A program made the translations under genes and the position numbers. The notes beneath the pieces are model-generated. The model searched no databases, had not been told where the DNA came from, and saw only the letters and a list, made by a program, of their open reading frames with translations. A stretch of 64,000 bases of DNA from Acetivibrio mesophilus (GTDB taxonomy: Bacteria; Bacillota; Clostridia; Acetivibrionales; Acetivibrionaceae), in contig NZ_RLII01000001.1 of assembly GCF_004102745.1 (NCBI RefSeq), forward strand, positions 1 to 64,000, written 5' to 3'. How positions within the stretch are numbered: the stretch's first letter is position 1; each line of letters begins with the position of its first letter. Below are positions 18,217 to 26,657 of the stretch, one piece after another.

Positions 18217-19293
18217 ATGAAGAGTACAAGAAGAAAAAAATTGCCGATAGAAATTCAGTCTGATGTAACTACATTTCTTCATTTTAATTTTCCATTGTGT
18301 ACACTTTTATGGAATAAAAATATTTATCCATGGATGAATGAACATTTTATCCAATTGTATACCATGATGCATAATACAGGTGTATGTTGGGTTGACATGC
18401 TTGAGAAGGACTACTTTTATGAAGATGTATCAGATATTATTGATATGTCTTCAGAACATATGAAGGATGTATCTGATATTGTTAAATTTGTTATTGACAA
18501 TATTAATAACAATTATTATTCCACAATTTACACAAACGAATACTATTTGCCAGGACGTGCGGCATACCATAAGTATACTCATATTCACCAAACTTTATTG
18601 TATGGATATGATTTAGATAAAGAAGTGTTTTTTGGGCTTGGGTATGATGGAAGACAGCGATTTGTTGAAGCAGAATATCCATTTGAAATCTTTAGAGAAG
18701 CTTATGAAAAAGGAAAGGCAGAATATGATAATGACTTCTGTTGGGTAAAAATGCATACTGCATACTTGAACAGGGTGTTTGATTTAAAGGAACCTTATCA
18801 AGCCAGAATAGAGATTTTTCTCAAAAAATTAAATGAATATATTTATGCAATTCCAGATGAATCCTTATTAAGAAAAGATGTAGTGATTGAAATGGGGAAG
18901 AATGCAAAATACGGAATGCAAGTATATGAAAGTATTCTTGATAATTTGAAGAAATTATTAAAAGGTGAATTTAAACATGATTACCGTACATTTCATTTGC
19001 TAGCGGAGCACAAAAGAGGAATGTTAAAAAAAATAGAGTACTTTATGTCAAAAAACGGATTAGAACAAAATATAGGCATATATCTGAAAGAGTATCAGAA
19101 TATAGTAAAGGGTTTTGAAAACGCTCGTTTAATTTATCTGAGGGCTGAATTGGTTGACAATAATTATGAGACAATAATTGGTCAGTTGAAAAATAAAGAA
19201 GCTATTCAGAAAGTTTATGACATTGTCAATTTTAATTCAGATAAGGAGTACCAGATTCTCTGCAATATATATAAATGTTTTGCATCTATTTAA
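18217..19293 (+). CDS. Unknown protein, weak BtrH/C39-like acyltransferase features
   Basis: I do not recognise the family with certainty. In the N-terminal half, YLPGRAAYHKYTHIHQTLLYGYD is followed by a short turn and FFGLGYDGRQRF. This is reminiscent of the His-containing strand pair of C39-peptidase-like folds such as BtrH, which moves an acyl group from a carrier protein to an aminoglycoside. A Cys at residue 28 (FPLCTLLW) could be the nucleophile, but the usual surrounding motif is absent. The C-terminal 170 residues are helical. Its place beside an amino acid:carrier ligase makes an aminoacyl-transfer role attractive, but this is inference. Confidence 0.5.
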   Translation: MKSTRRKKLPIEIQSDVTTFLHFNFPLCTLLWNKNIYPWMNEHFIQLYTMMHNTGVCWVDMLEKDYFYEDVSDIIDMSSEHMKDVSDIVKFVIDNINNNYYSTIYTNEYYLPGRAAYHKYTHIHQTLLYGYDLDKEVFFGLGYDGRQRFVEAEYPFEIFREAYEKGKAEYDNDFCWVKMHTAYLNRVFDLKEPYQARIEIFLKKLNEYIYAIPDESLLRKDVVIEMGKNAKYGMQVYESILDNLKKLLKGEFKHDYRTFHLLAEHKRGMLKKIEYFMSKNGLEQNIGIYLKEYQNIVKGFENARLIYLRAELVDNNYETIIGQLKNKEAIQKVYDIVNFNSDKEYQILCNIYKCFASI

Positions 19294-19308
19294 AGTGGAG
19301 GTTAAATC

Positions 19309-20580
19309 ATGAAAGAGAGTTCAAAAAGCAGATATGATTACTATGTAAGAAATTTAATAAGCTTTACTATGGTGAACATTTTATGGCAGATTGGTTCAAC
19401 TCTGGTTCATCCGGAAACTTCTCTGATTTATTTTTTAAAGCAAGTAAATGCAAGTAATCTAGCAGTAAGTGCAGTTGTTCCTGTTTTTATGTTCTTTAAT
19501 TCTGTACCATGTATTTTATGGGGGGCAGTTATACATATTAACAAGAATATGAGAAAGGTTCTTTATTTATCTTGTATATGGATTATAGTTCCATATCTGG
19601 CTATTTACTTAGTTTTGGGCAATATGAAGGGAATTGGTTTTTACTTTGTACCTTGTTTGTTTCTATTGCTGATTTGCAGTAATTTAGGATTATCATTGGA
19701 GTGTGTAGCCTATCAGAATTATGTTTCTTATGTTGTTCCTGAAGAAAAGAGGGGAACTCTTTGGGGAATTGTATTTTCCTTTGGATACATCATAAGTTTA
19801 TTAGCTTATCCTCTAATGAATGCTTTGAATGAGCGATTAGATACATTTCAATACTATCGTGCCGGATTTCTGATTTTTTTCATTTTTGCACTAATAGCCA
19901 CACAATTCTTTTTACTTGTAAAGGAACCAAAAGAGGAATTTCACAATGTTGCTCAAAAGATTAATTGGTATGAGTATTTTTGCTCTTGTAAAGACATTCT
20001 GGCAAAGGATAAGAATTTTAGAATTTATCTCTTATTGCAGTATCTTGCAAACTTCAGCATATGTATTACTACATTTACTTTATTATATATCATAAACCTT
20101 TTTGATATTCCGAATGAAGATACAATAAAATTTACGATTATTTATTGTATTATCTTTGGGATTGGAAATTACATAGGTGGTAGAATAGGAGATAAAAAAG
20201 GTTTCCGCTACATCATGCTGGCAGCACTATCGATACAGATTGTTTTTACGTCCATTCTTTTGCTTAACAAGAATAAACTTCTAGTATTCATAATCTATGG
20301 GTGTATTGTTTTAGGACTTGCCATGAAGGAAGTTGCGGTAATTAATATTCCTATTGATTCTACAAGGAATATCAATAAATCTCAGTATATAGGAATTGCC
20401 AATACAGTAACGGCACCATCACTTCTAATTTCATTATTGTTTGGAAGACTTGTTGATATAGGTGTTGTGAGTATACATAATGTGTTGGTAATCTCTATTA
20501 TATGTCTGATAGCATCATTTATTTTAAACAGTATCTTTTTTAAAGAACCTAGAAATAAATTTGAAATAACAAGTAGATAG
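19309..20580 (+). CDS. MFS-type transporter, probable product exporter
   Basis: The 423-residue protein has about 12 hydrophobic segments spread over its length and the MFS loop GGRIGDKKGFRY between the 8th and 9th segments. GTTAAATC with an upstream GTGGAGG precedes the ATG. It overlaps the operon logic (15 bases from the preceding gene, 12 to the next). Export of the operon's product is the simplest reading. No substrate can be deduced from sequence. Confidence 0.8.
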   Translation: MKESSKSRYDYYVRNLISFTMVNILWQIGSTLVHPETSLIYFLKQVNASNLAVSAVVPVFMFFNSVPCILWGAVIHINKNMRKVLYLSCIWIIVPYLAIYLVLGNMKGIGFYFVPCLFLLLICSNLGLSLECVAYQNYVSYVVPEEKRGTLWGIVFSFGYIISLLAYPLMNALNERLDTFQYYRAGFLIFFIFALIATQFFLLVKEPKEEFHNVAQKINWYEYFCSCKDILAKDKNFRIYLLLQYLANFSICITTFTLLYIINLFDIPNEDTIKFTIIYCIIFGIGNYIGGRIGDKKGFRYIMLAALSIQIVFTSILLLNKNKLLVFIIYGCIVLGLAMKEVAVINIPIDSTRNINKSQYIGIANTVTAPSLLISLLFGRLVDIGVVSIHNVLVISIICLIASFILNSIFFKEPRNKFEITSR

Positions 20581-20592
20581 AGGATATTTGCC

Positions 20593-21381
20593 ATGAATAT
20601 TGTAGTGTGTGTGAAACCAGTTCCGGATAGGGAAAAAATGTATGTGGATAAAGAAAAAGGGGTTCTAGTCAGAAATGGAGCCGATATGGTAATTAATGAG
20701 CTTGATTATTACGCTTTAGAACTTGGATTGAGATGCAAAGATATGCAAAAGGATTTCAATGTCCTAGTATTAAGTATGGCAAATCACAATTGCATTAACC
20801 TGATTAGAAGTTTGTATGGATATGGTGTGGATGATGCAGTTTTGCTGAGTGATAAAGCCTTTCAAGGTTCAGACACACTTGCAACTTCTTATGTTCTTTC
20901 TTGCGGGATTAGGAAAATAGGAGAGTGTAAGATTATTTTGTGTGGCTGTGAGAGTAGTGATGGATGTACAGCACAGGTAGGACCAAATCTTGCACAAAGA
21001 CTTGGAATGAAGTTATTAGCAAATGTGTTATCAATACAATACGTTGATGAGAAAAAAATACAAGTTCAGCAGATTGATTATCAAGGTATAAAAATAGTAG
21101 AAGCGTCATTGCCAGTAGTAATAACAGCTGTAAGTTCTGAACTTAAAATACGAACTAAGAAAATTAAATTTATTCTTGAAGCACAAAATAAAGATGTTAG
21201 TGTATGGAATGCACAGGATATTCATGCAGACTGTGCACAATGCGGATTATCAGGTTCAGCAACTCAAGTGAAAAGTATGCATGTGAAAGTTGGAATACAG
21301 ACTGGAGTTATGATTGACGGAGATCAGGAGGAGAAAGTAGAACAATTTATTAGTTATCTAAAAAAATGGAAAGGGATGTAA
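20593..21381 (+). CDS. etfB: Electron transfer flavoprotein beta subunit
   Basis: The 262-residue protein starts with the EtfB signature IVVCVKPVPD. It has NELDYYALELGLR near residue 36, the AMP/FAD-site loop GCESSDGCTAQVGPNLAQRL near 117, and the C-terminal block VVITAVSSELKIRT. It forms a heterodimer with the next gene's product and carries electrons between flavoproteins. No acyl-CoA dehydrogenase or other usual partner lies nearby. Its neighbours are the exporter and the aminotransferase, so it may serve the radical SAM step. Confidence 0.92.
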   Translation: MNIVVCVKPVPDREKMYVDKEKGVLVRNGADMVINELDYYALELGLRCKDMQKDFNVLVLSMANHNCINLIRSLYGYGVDDAVLLSDKAFQGSDTLATSYVLSCGIRKIGECKIILCGCESSDGCTAQVGPNLAQRLGMKLLANVLSIQYVDEKKIQVQQIDYQGIKIVEASLPVVITAVSSELKIRTKKIKFILEAQNKDVSVWNAQDIHADCAQCGLSGSATQVKSMHVKVGIQTGVMIDGDQEEKVEQFISYLKKWKGM

Positions 21382-21423
21382 TTTATATCATCAAAATTTT
21401 ACGGATGAGGGGAGGACTTTATA

Positions 21424-22416
21424 TTGGGTGAAAGTACGATTGAAGAAGGCGGAGTATGGGTCATTTCAGAACCTTCTGATTCTGATAAGTTTGATGTTAT
21501 ATATGAATTGAACAGCATTGGAAGAAAACTTGCAGATAGGAATAATAACACGCTAACATTAGTACTAATAGGATATGCGTTACAGGAGAAAATTGAAGAA
21601 ATAAAAAGGTTTTCCTATGACTACATCCTTTATGCAGAAAATAAAATGTTTGAATACTATGATTTGGAAAACTATGCGAACACGTTAGTGGAGATGATTA
21701 GAAAGTATAAGCCAGGTGTGGTGCTTTTAGGTAGTACGCTATATGGAAGAACAATTGCCCCATGGATTGCGTCAGCACTGAAAACTGGATTGACAGCAGA
21801 TTGCATTTGGTTAGACATGAATGAGGGTACATTAATTCAGGTACGTCCCGCTTTTGGAGATAATATAGAAGCAGAGATTATATGTCCAAGAAGAAAACCA
21901 CAGATGGCTACAGTGAGACCACATGTTTTTCCGCTAGCGGAATGTAGAGATAATGACGGTACGTGTAAATTGGTCAGATATGATGTAACGAATTTCAAAA
22001 CCGACTTCTTAACACTGTTGGATCGTATCAAAGTTCTGGAAAATAGTCAGTCATTAGAAAAGGCACAAATTATTTTTGCTGTCGGGAGAGGAATAAAAAG
22101 CAAGAAAAATTTAGATATGGTTTTTGAACTCGCAGTACTTTATGGTGCTCAGGTAGGTGCTACAAGAGCATTAGTTGATATGGGAATGATTGATAGAAAA
22201 TATCAAATTGGACAGACAGGGGTGACTGTGAAGCCAAAGTTATACATTGCTTTTGGAATATCTGGTTGTATACAACATATGTCGGGAGTGTTATGTAATG
22301 AAATCTGGGCAGTTAATAATGATGAAAATGCACAAATTTTTAAAAAAGCTACGTTAGGATGTGTTGCAGATATTAATGTATTTTTACCGTTATTATTAAA
22401 TAAAATGAAGGAATGA
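21424..22416 (+). CDS. etfA: Electron transfer flavoprotein alpha subunit
   Basis: The 330-residue protein starts at TTG behind GAGGGGAGGA. The C-terminal FAD-binding domain is clear: AVGRGIKSKKNL near 217, GATRALVDMG near 241, QIGQTGVTVKPKLYIAFGISG near 259, and QHMSGV. No N-terminal ferredoxin domain is present, unlike some clostridial bifurcating EtfA proteins. It follows etfB after 42 bases and precedes the aminotransferase by 65 bases, with no break in direction. Confidence 0.92.
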   Translation: MGESTIEEGGVWVISEPSDSDKFDVIYELNSIGRKLADRNNNTLTLVLIGYALQEKIEEIKRFSYDYILYAENKMFEYYDLENYANTLVEMIRKYKPGVVLLGSTLYGRTIAPWIASALKTGLTADCIWLDMNEGTLIQVRPAFGDNIEAEIICPRRKPQMATVRPHVFPLAECRDNDGTCKLVRYDVTNFKTDFLTLLDRIKVLENSQSLEKAQIIFAVGRGIKSKKNLDMVFELAVLYGAQVGATRALVDMGMIDRKYQIGQTGVTVKPKLYIAFGISGCIQHMSGVLCNEIWAVNNDENAQIFKKATLGCVADINVFLPLLLNKMKE

Positions 22417-22481
22417 GTTTATAAACTATAAGTCAGGTCAGCATGGAGTTACATTTAATTTATATATAAAAAGGAAGGGGA

Positions 22482-23717
22482 ATGATTATGCAAAGAAAAA
22501 AAAGTATAGAATGGCCAATTGCTGACGAAGGATTAATATCAGCATTAAAAGGGGTAATTGATAATAACAGATGGTCATTATCCGGTTATTGGACAGGACA
22601 GGATAGCTACAATGCAAAATTTGAAAAGGAATTTGCAAAAAAGAATAAGGTATCCTACTGTGTAACTGTTTCAAGTGGTTCTACTGCCTTAATTTGTGCT
22701 TTGGAGGCACTCGGAATTGGTGAAGGAGACCAGGTTATTGTACCGGCATTAAGTTGGGTAGCTACTGCAACTGCAGTATTACAAGTAAATGCAGAACCCG
22801 TTCTTGTAGATGTTTGTGAGCAGAACTACTGCATAGATCCAGAAAAAATTGAGTCTGCTATAACAGATAGAACGAAAGCAATTATAGCGGTTCATTTGTG
22901 TGGTGCTATGGCACAGATGGATCGTATTATGGAGATTGCGAATAAGTACAACTTAAAAGTAATTGAAGATAATGCACAGACACATTTTTCTATGTGGAAA
23001 GATAAGTATGCGGGGACGATTGCAGATATTGGAACATTTAGTTTTCAGCAGGGTAAAATTCTTACTTGTGGTGAAGGAGGAGCTGTTGTTACCGATGATT
23101 ATGAATTGTATAAGAAAATCCAGCAGCTAAGATGTGATGGGAGAGCTTATGTAGAAGAAACAGCAAAAAAATATGGTTTTATGGAAATTGAGGCACTAGG
23201 AGAAATTCACGGAACGAATTATAATTTGAGTGAATTTCAGGCAGCTATTCTTCTTCACAATATGGAAAAGATTGATGAACAAAATGAGTTACGTCAGAAA
23301 AATGTAGAATATTTGGTTGAAAAATTAAGTGAAATAGATGGTATTAAAATAGTTAAACCATATGAAAATAATTCATATAGGACATATTATGGCTATATCA
23401 TTCCATTTGACAAATCTAAATTTAACAATATGAATGCTAAAGAAGTTATCGAAAGGTTAAGTAGAAAGCTAAATATCGGTTCATTCTATATACATCCATT
23501 ATATCCGGCAATACATAAGAGTCCGTTATTCTGCCCTTGGACAAATAAGAGATATCTAAAAGATGTTGCAAAGACAGAAGAATTTTGGAGAAACCAGAGT
23601 CATCCAGTCGCAGAATCTGCTAATGAAAATGTAATATTTTTACTTCATTCACTATTGTTAAGTGGAACAGCTTTTATTGATGAACTGATAGAAGAATTGA
23701 TTAAAATTCAAGGATAG
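22482..23717 (+). CDS. DegT/DnrJ/EryC1/StrS aminotransferase, inosose type
   Basis: This PLP enzyme of 411 residues has the PLP pocket VSSGSTALICALEALG near 63, the Asp-containing VIEDNAQTH near 160, and the Schiff-base Lys in FSFQQGKILTCGEGGA near 187. The QQ before the Lys and the GEGG after it are typical of L-glutamine:(2-deoxy-)scyllo-inosose aminotransferases (BtrS/BtrR, StsC types). Those enzymes convert a keto-cyclitol into an aminocyclitol using glutamine. A good GGAAGGGG ribosome site precedes the ATG. It is the last gene of the operon and the natural partner of the BtrN-like oxidase and inositol-phosphate synthase. Confidence 0.87.
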   Translation: MIMQRKKSIEWPIADEGLISALKGVIDNNRWSLSGYWTGQDSYNAKFEKEFAKKNKVSYCVTVSSGSTALICALEALGIGEGDQVIVPALSWVATATAVLQVNAEPVLVDVCEQNYCIDPEKIESAITDRTKAIIAVHLCGAMAQMDRIMEIANKYNLKVIEDNAQTHFSMWKDKYAGTIADIGTFSFQQGKILTCGEGGAVVTDDYELYKKIQQLRCDGRAYVEETAKKYGFMEIEALGEIHGTNYNLSEFQAAILLHNMEKIDEQNELRQKNVEYLVEKLSEIDGIKIVKPYENNSYRTYYGYIIPFDKSKFNNMNAKEVIERLSRKLNIGSFYIHPLYPAIHKSPLFCPWTNKRYLKDVAKTEEFWRNQSHPVAESANENVIFLLHSLLLSGTAFIDELIEELIKIQG

Positions 23718-23719
23718 AG

Positions 23720-23955
23720 ATGTTTTATGATATCGACTTGAGAAAGGATTATTTCAAGCTGGATGTACCTGTCTACTTCTTCCTGGGACGGCATGATGTC
23801 AACGCTCCCACCGTACTGGCTGAGGAATACGAGTGGATACTGGATGAACCAATAAGCAGATTGTGTAGTTTGAACATTCTGCTCACAGCCTATGGATTAA
23901 TGAACAGAATAGATTTTTGGCGAAAGTCTTGGCATGCTTTTTAGAAGATGGTCAA
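23720..23955 (+). pseudogene. C-terminal fragment of an alpha/beta hydrolase
   Basis: The first frame reads DVPVYFFLGRHDVNAP, the block with the catalytic Asp of proline iminopeptidase-like hydrolases. After DEP the frame must change to read KQIV-stop-FEHSAHSLWINE, the block with the catalytic His. There is thus one frameshift and one nonsense codon, and the N-terminal two thirds are missing. It abuts the aminotransferase stop after two bases, which marks a recombination joint at the end of the operon. Confidence 0.85.
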
Positions 23956-24030
23956 AAAATCGGGTAGGAGGCTAATCATTATTTGATTAGCCGTCCCCCC
24001 ACACCACCGTACGTGTCACCGCCGGAGTAT
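23956..24030 (-). mobile_element. Group II intron 3' remnant (different from the other two)
   Basis: Read on the minus strand, the stretch gives ACACGTACGGTGGTGTGGGG, then GACGGCTAATC with a hairpin partner GATTAGCC, ending CCTACCCGATT. This matches the domain V/VI end of common clostridial group II introns. Only about 75 bases remain; ISL3 copy 2 starts immediately beside it. Confidence 0.7.
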
Positions 24031-24034
24031 AATT

Positions 24035-25070
24035 GGTTCTTTCCAAAGTTAGTTGAATAAACGAAAAAAACATGATAAAATAAATAAAAATCAAACAAAA
24101 GAAAAGAGATTATACCATGGATAAGTTTATCAAACAATTAGATCCAAACTTAGACTATATTAATTATGAAATAAAGGATGGCAAATGCTATATAACAGTA
24201 GCTTCTAACCACAAAGAAGTAACATGTCCATTTTGCGGCCGGCCATCATCCAGAATACATTCCACATATAACAGAACATTTCAGGACCTCCCAATACAAG
24301 GTAATAAGGTATTTATTATTATACGTAACAGAAAGATGTTTTGTGATAATTCTGATTGAAATCATACTACTTTTGCAGAAAGGTTTGATTTTATCTCCTA
24401 TAAAGCGAAGAAAACCCGTCGCCTTGAGGATGAGATTGTACGACTATCAATAAATTGTAATTCCGTTGCAGCATCTAAAGATCTAAAGGAAAATGTTGTA
24501 GATATCGGTAAAAGTACAGTTTGCAATCTCTTAAAAAAACAAACACCTGTTGTTGACAAAAAGACTATAACAGCTGTTTGCAAGTGGTTAAGAACATATC
24601 CAAATTTTCTTGTGATATCTAGAAATGGGTCTATTACCTATGGTAATGCAATCACAGATGCACACCCGGAAGCTTTACAAATATGTGATCGTTTTCACTT
24701 ACTGAAGAATCTAACCTTATATGTAACAGAATATCTAAAAAAGAGATTGAAGCCACAAGTTCTAATACAAGCTGTAAGCGGGGAAACTAAAAAGATGGAA
24801 GCAATTAAACAGGTGGATGAAAATAGAAAACTTACATTGAAAGAAAAATATGAAAAGATAAACTAACTCCTATTAGAAGGAAAACGCAAAACAGAGATTT
24901 GCCGAAGCTTAAATATGGATGTACGAGCTTATGACAAGCTAATGGCAATGACTCCTGATGGAAGGGAATTTAAGAGGATTCTAATTAATAAAAATGTTGG
25001 AGCCTTTGAAAAATGGATAGAGAAAGTAAAAAATCTAAGCATACCGGAAATTACGAACAACCGTAAATTC
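24035..25070 (+). pseudogene. ISL3-family element copy 2, decayed transposase
   Basis: The left end GGTTCTTTCCAAAGTTAGTT (one mismatch to copy 1) is followed by a transposase start at 24117. The frame is broken by TGA after CDNSD (24357), by a deletion of the block between AVC and KWLRTYP (near 24578), by another stop near 24864, and by a large C-terminal deletion joining AMTPDG to EFKRILINKNVGAFEKW near 24960. The right end is missing. At the A-run it has A7C and is in frame, unlike copy 1. Orientation is opposite to copy 1, with the biosynthetic operon between them. Confidence 0.9.
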
Positions 25071-25132
25071 GGAACACTTGTCTCATTTCTTTATGCACTA
25101 CTACTAGAATGATAATAAAGTTTGTTATGATA

Positions 25133-25170
25133 TTGACAAATAATATTCTATATAGTATTGTACTATATAG
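25133..25170 (+). promoter_or_regulatory. Promoter with palindromic operator for the marR gene
   Basis: TTGACA (25133-25138) is followed after 17 bases by TATTGT. Overlapping the -10 is a perfect inverted repeat, CTATATAGTA (25148-25157), TTG, TACTATATAG (25161-25170). A palindrome of this size over the -10 directly upstream of a MarR gene indicates autorepression. Confidence 0.75.
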
Positions 25171-25197
25171 AACTATACAATAAAGGAGGTAATTATA

Positions 25198-25632
25198 ACG
25201 AAGACATATGGAGGTTTCCTTTTGTCCCGTATTCGGCATCTTAGCGGACGAGTGTTTGAAAAACTGTTAAAAGAAAGCGGCGTCGACGTTTTTAATGGTG
25301 CGCAGGGCCGCATACTTTATGTGCTGTGGGAGCATGGACAGTTAACAATCACGGAGATTGGTCGGTTGACTTCATTGGCTAAAACGACACTTACCAGTAT
25401 GCTCGACCGAATGGAAGCGGGGGGATTGATAGAAAGAATACCCGACAAAAGAAACCGCAGGCAGGTATTTATATCGGTGACGGAAAAAGCAAAAGGTTAC
25501 CGTGAAAAATATGACTTGATATCGGATAAAATGAGCGAAATATTCTATGATGGTTTCACGGATGATGAAATCATCGGTTTTGAGAACCAACTCAGACGAA
25601 TCATTAAAAATCTTGAGAAGGAAGGAGTATAA
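25198..25632 (+). CDS. MarR-family transcriptional regulator, apparent ACG start
   Basis: This winged-helix regulator has GAQGRILYVLWEHG near the start of the DNA-binding domain, LTITEIGRLTSLAKTTLTSMLDRME as recognition region and DKRNRRQVFISVTEKG-like wing residues. The obvious in-frame start is TTG at 25222. However, the perfect AAGGAGGT at 25183-25190 is 7 bases before an ACG at 25198, giving (M)KTYGGFLLSRI, which looks like the family's usual N terminus. Either ACG is used, or an ATG has mutated and TTG now serves. It probably represses itself and the next gene, five bases downstream. Confidence 0.88.
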   Translation, partial: TKTYGGFLLSRIRHLSGRVFEKLLKESGVDVFNGAQGRILYVLWEHGQLTITEIGRLTSLAKTTLTSMLDRMEAGGLIERIPDKRNRRQVFISVTEKAKGYREKYDLISDKMSEIFYDGFTDDEIIGFENQLRRIIKNLEKEGV

Positions 25633-25637
25633 GTATA

Positions 25638-26219
25638 ATGGAAAGAATATCCAACGGTCCCGAGAATAAATTTTGTCCGCAGACATTGTATTTGTATGGT
25701 ACTTATAAAGAGGATGGAACACCGAACTTTGGTTTGTTCTGCTGGTTCAGCTACTTTCATGATGGTCAGTTAGGGGTTATGTGTTGTATCGGAGGAGAAA
25801 AACTGACAAAAGACCGTATCAAAGCAGGAAAAGTATTTTCTGCAAACATGGTAACCGAATCTTTGCTTCCAGTTGCTGACTATCTGGGAAACACGGAAGG
25901 ATATAAGTCCGGAAAGATGGATATTCCGGTTGAAATTGAGCAAGGTAAGGTGTTGAATGTACCGATACTGAAAGACAGTCCCTGGGTTTTTGAGCTGGAA
26001 GTCCAGCAATCCATACCATTAAATGGCAGTGAGATCTTTCTCTGTAAAATTCATAACACAATAATAGCCAAAGAACTTAAAGATACATCTTTAAGTGTAG
26101 ATGAACGGTTACGTTTAGCTGCCCCTGTAACATGGATAGGAGAGGGACTATATTATACCCTGAACTATAAAACATTAGGAACGAATGGCGACTGGAAAGA
26201 CTTATTCAGTAAAAGGTAA
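25638..26219 (+). CDS. Flavin reductase-like (flavoredoxin) protein
   Basis: The 193-residue protein resembles the FMN-binding split-barrel flavin reductase/flavoredoxin family: PQTLYLYGTYKEDG near 15, NFGLFCWFSYFHDG, and KTSDRI-like KLTKDRIKAGKVFSANMVTE near 55. It probably binds FMN and moves electrons or reduces a small molecule. The start has GAAGGAGTATAAGT upstream. It is cotranscribed with the MarR gene, suggesting induction by a MarR ligand such as a phenolic compound. Confidence 0.8.
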   Translation: MERISNGPENKFCPQTLYLYGTYKEDGTPNFGLFCWFSYFHDGQLGVMCCIGGEKLTKDRIKAGKVFSANMVTESLLPVADYLGNTEGYKSGKMDIPVEIEQGKVLNVPILKDSPWVFELEVQQSIPLNGSEIFLCKIHNTIIAKELKDTSLSVDERLRLAAPVTWIGEGLYYTLNYKTLGTNGDWKDLFSKR

Positions 26220-26639
26220 TAAACAGCCTAAGGTATGATAAGCATGAGTCTATGTAAGGTGGGGTTTGGAGAAAGCTATTGAGAGTCTTTGAAGAGAGTA
26301 TCGGAGAGCGGCACGAAGACGGCACAGTTGACCCACGTAAGGTAATTTTCGTTTATAAGGGGGGATACAATCCCCCGCCATACTCTCCGGTAAGTGGTAA
26401 CAAAACGTGTTCCTATGCAGCAGACTACACATCTGGAGACGGTTGTTCTTCTGTCCCACGAAAAACCTGATTTTGGTAGCATAAGAAAACAGACTTTAGA
26501 CCAGGATAGAGTCAGAGCATGGATAAGAAAAACATTGAAAGATACAAGGTTTTTGGCTTCGCTTCGTGAGCCTAACCATCTAGATATTAAAATATATAAT
26601 TCGAATCAACAATGTAAGAATTACTAAAAAAATGAATAA
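26220..26639 (+). other. Non-coding stretch with gene debris and a hairpin
   Basis: No intact gene is seen. A perfect hairpin GGGGGAT-ACA-ATCCCCC lies at 26360-26376. Near 26419-26456 one frame reads THLETVVLLSHEKPD, which resembles the C-terminal VETVVLLS end of 23S rRNA uracil methyltransferase-type genes. It is followed by an unrelated charged open frame to 26627. I regard it as recombination debris. Confidence 0.35.
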
Positions 26640-26657
26640 ATGGAGGTAAATGTACTG

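Noticed and set aside
10443-24034. Composite transposon formed by two ISL3 copies moving the operon as a unit
   Set aside because: Copy 1 has its own exact 8-bp duplication, showing it inserted alone, and copy 2 lacks a right end; a composite move is not supported.
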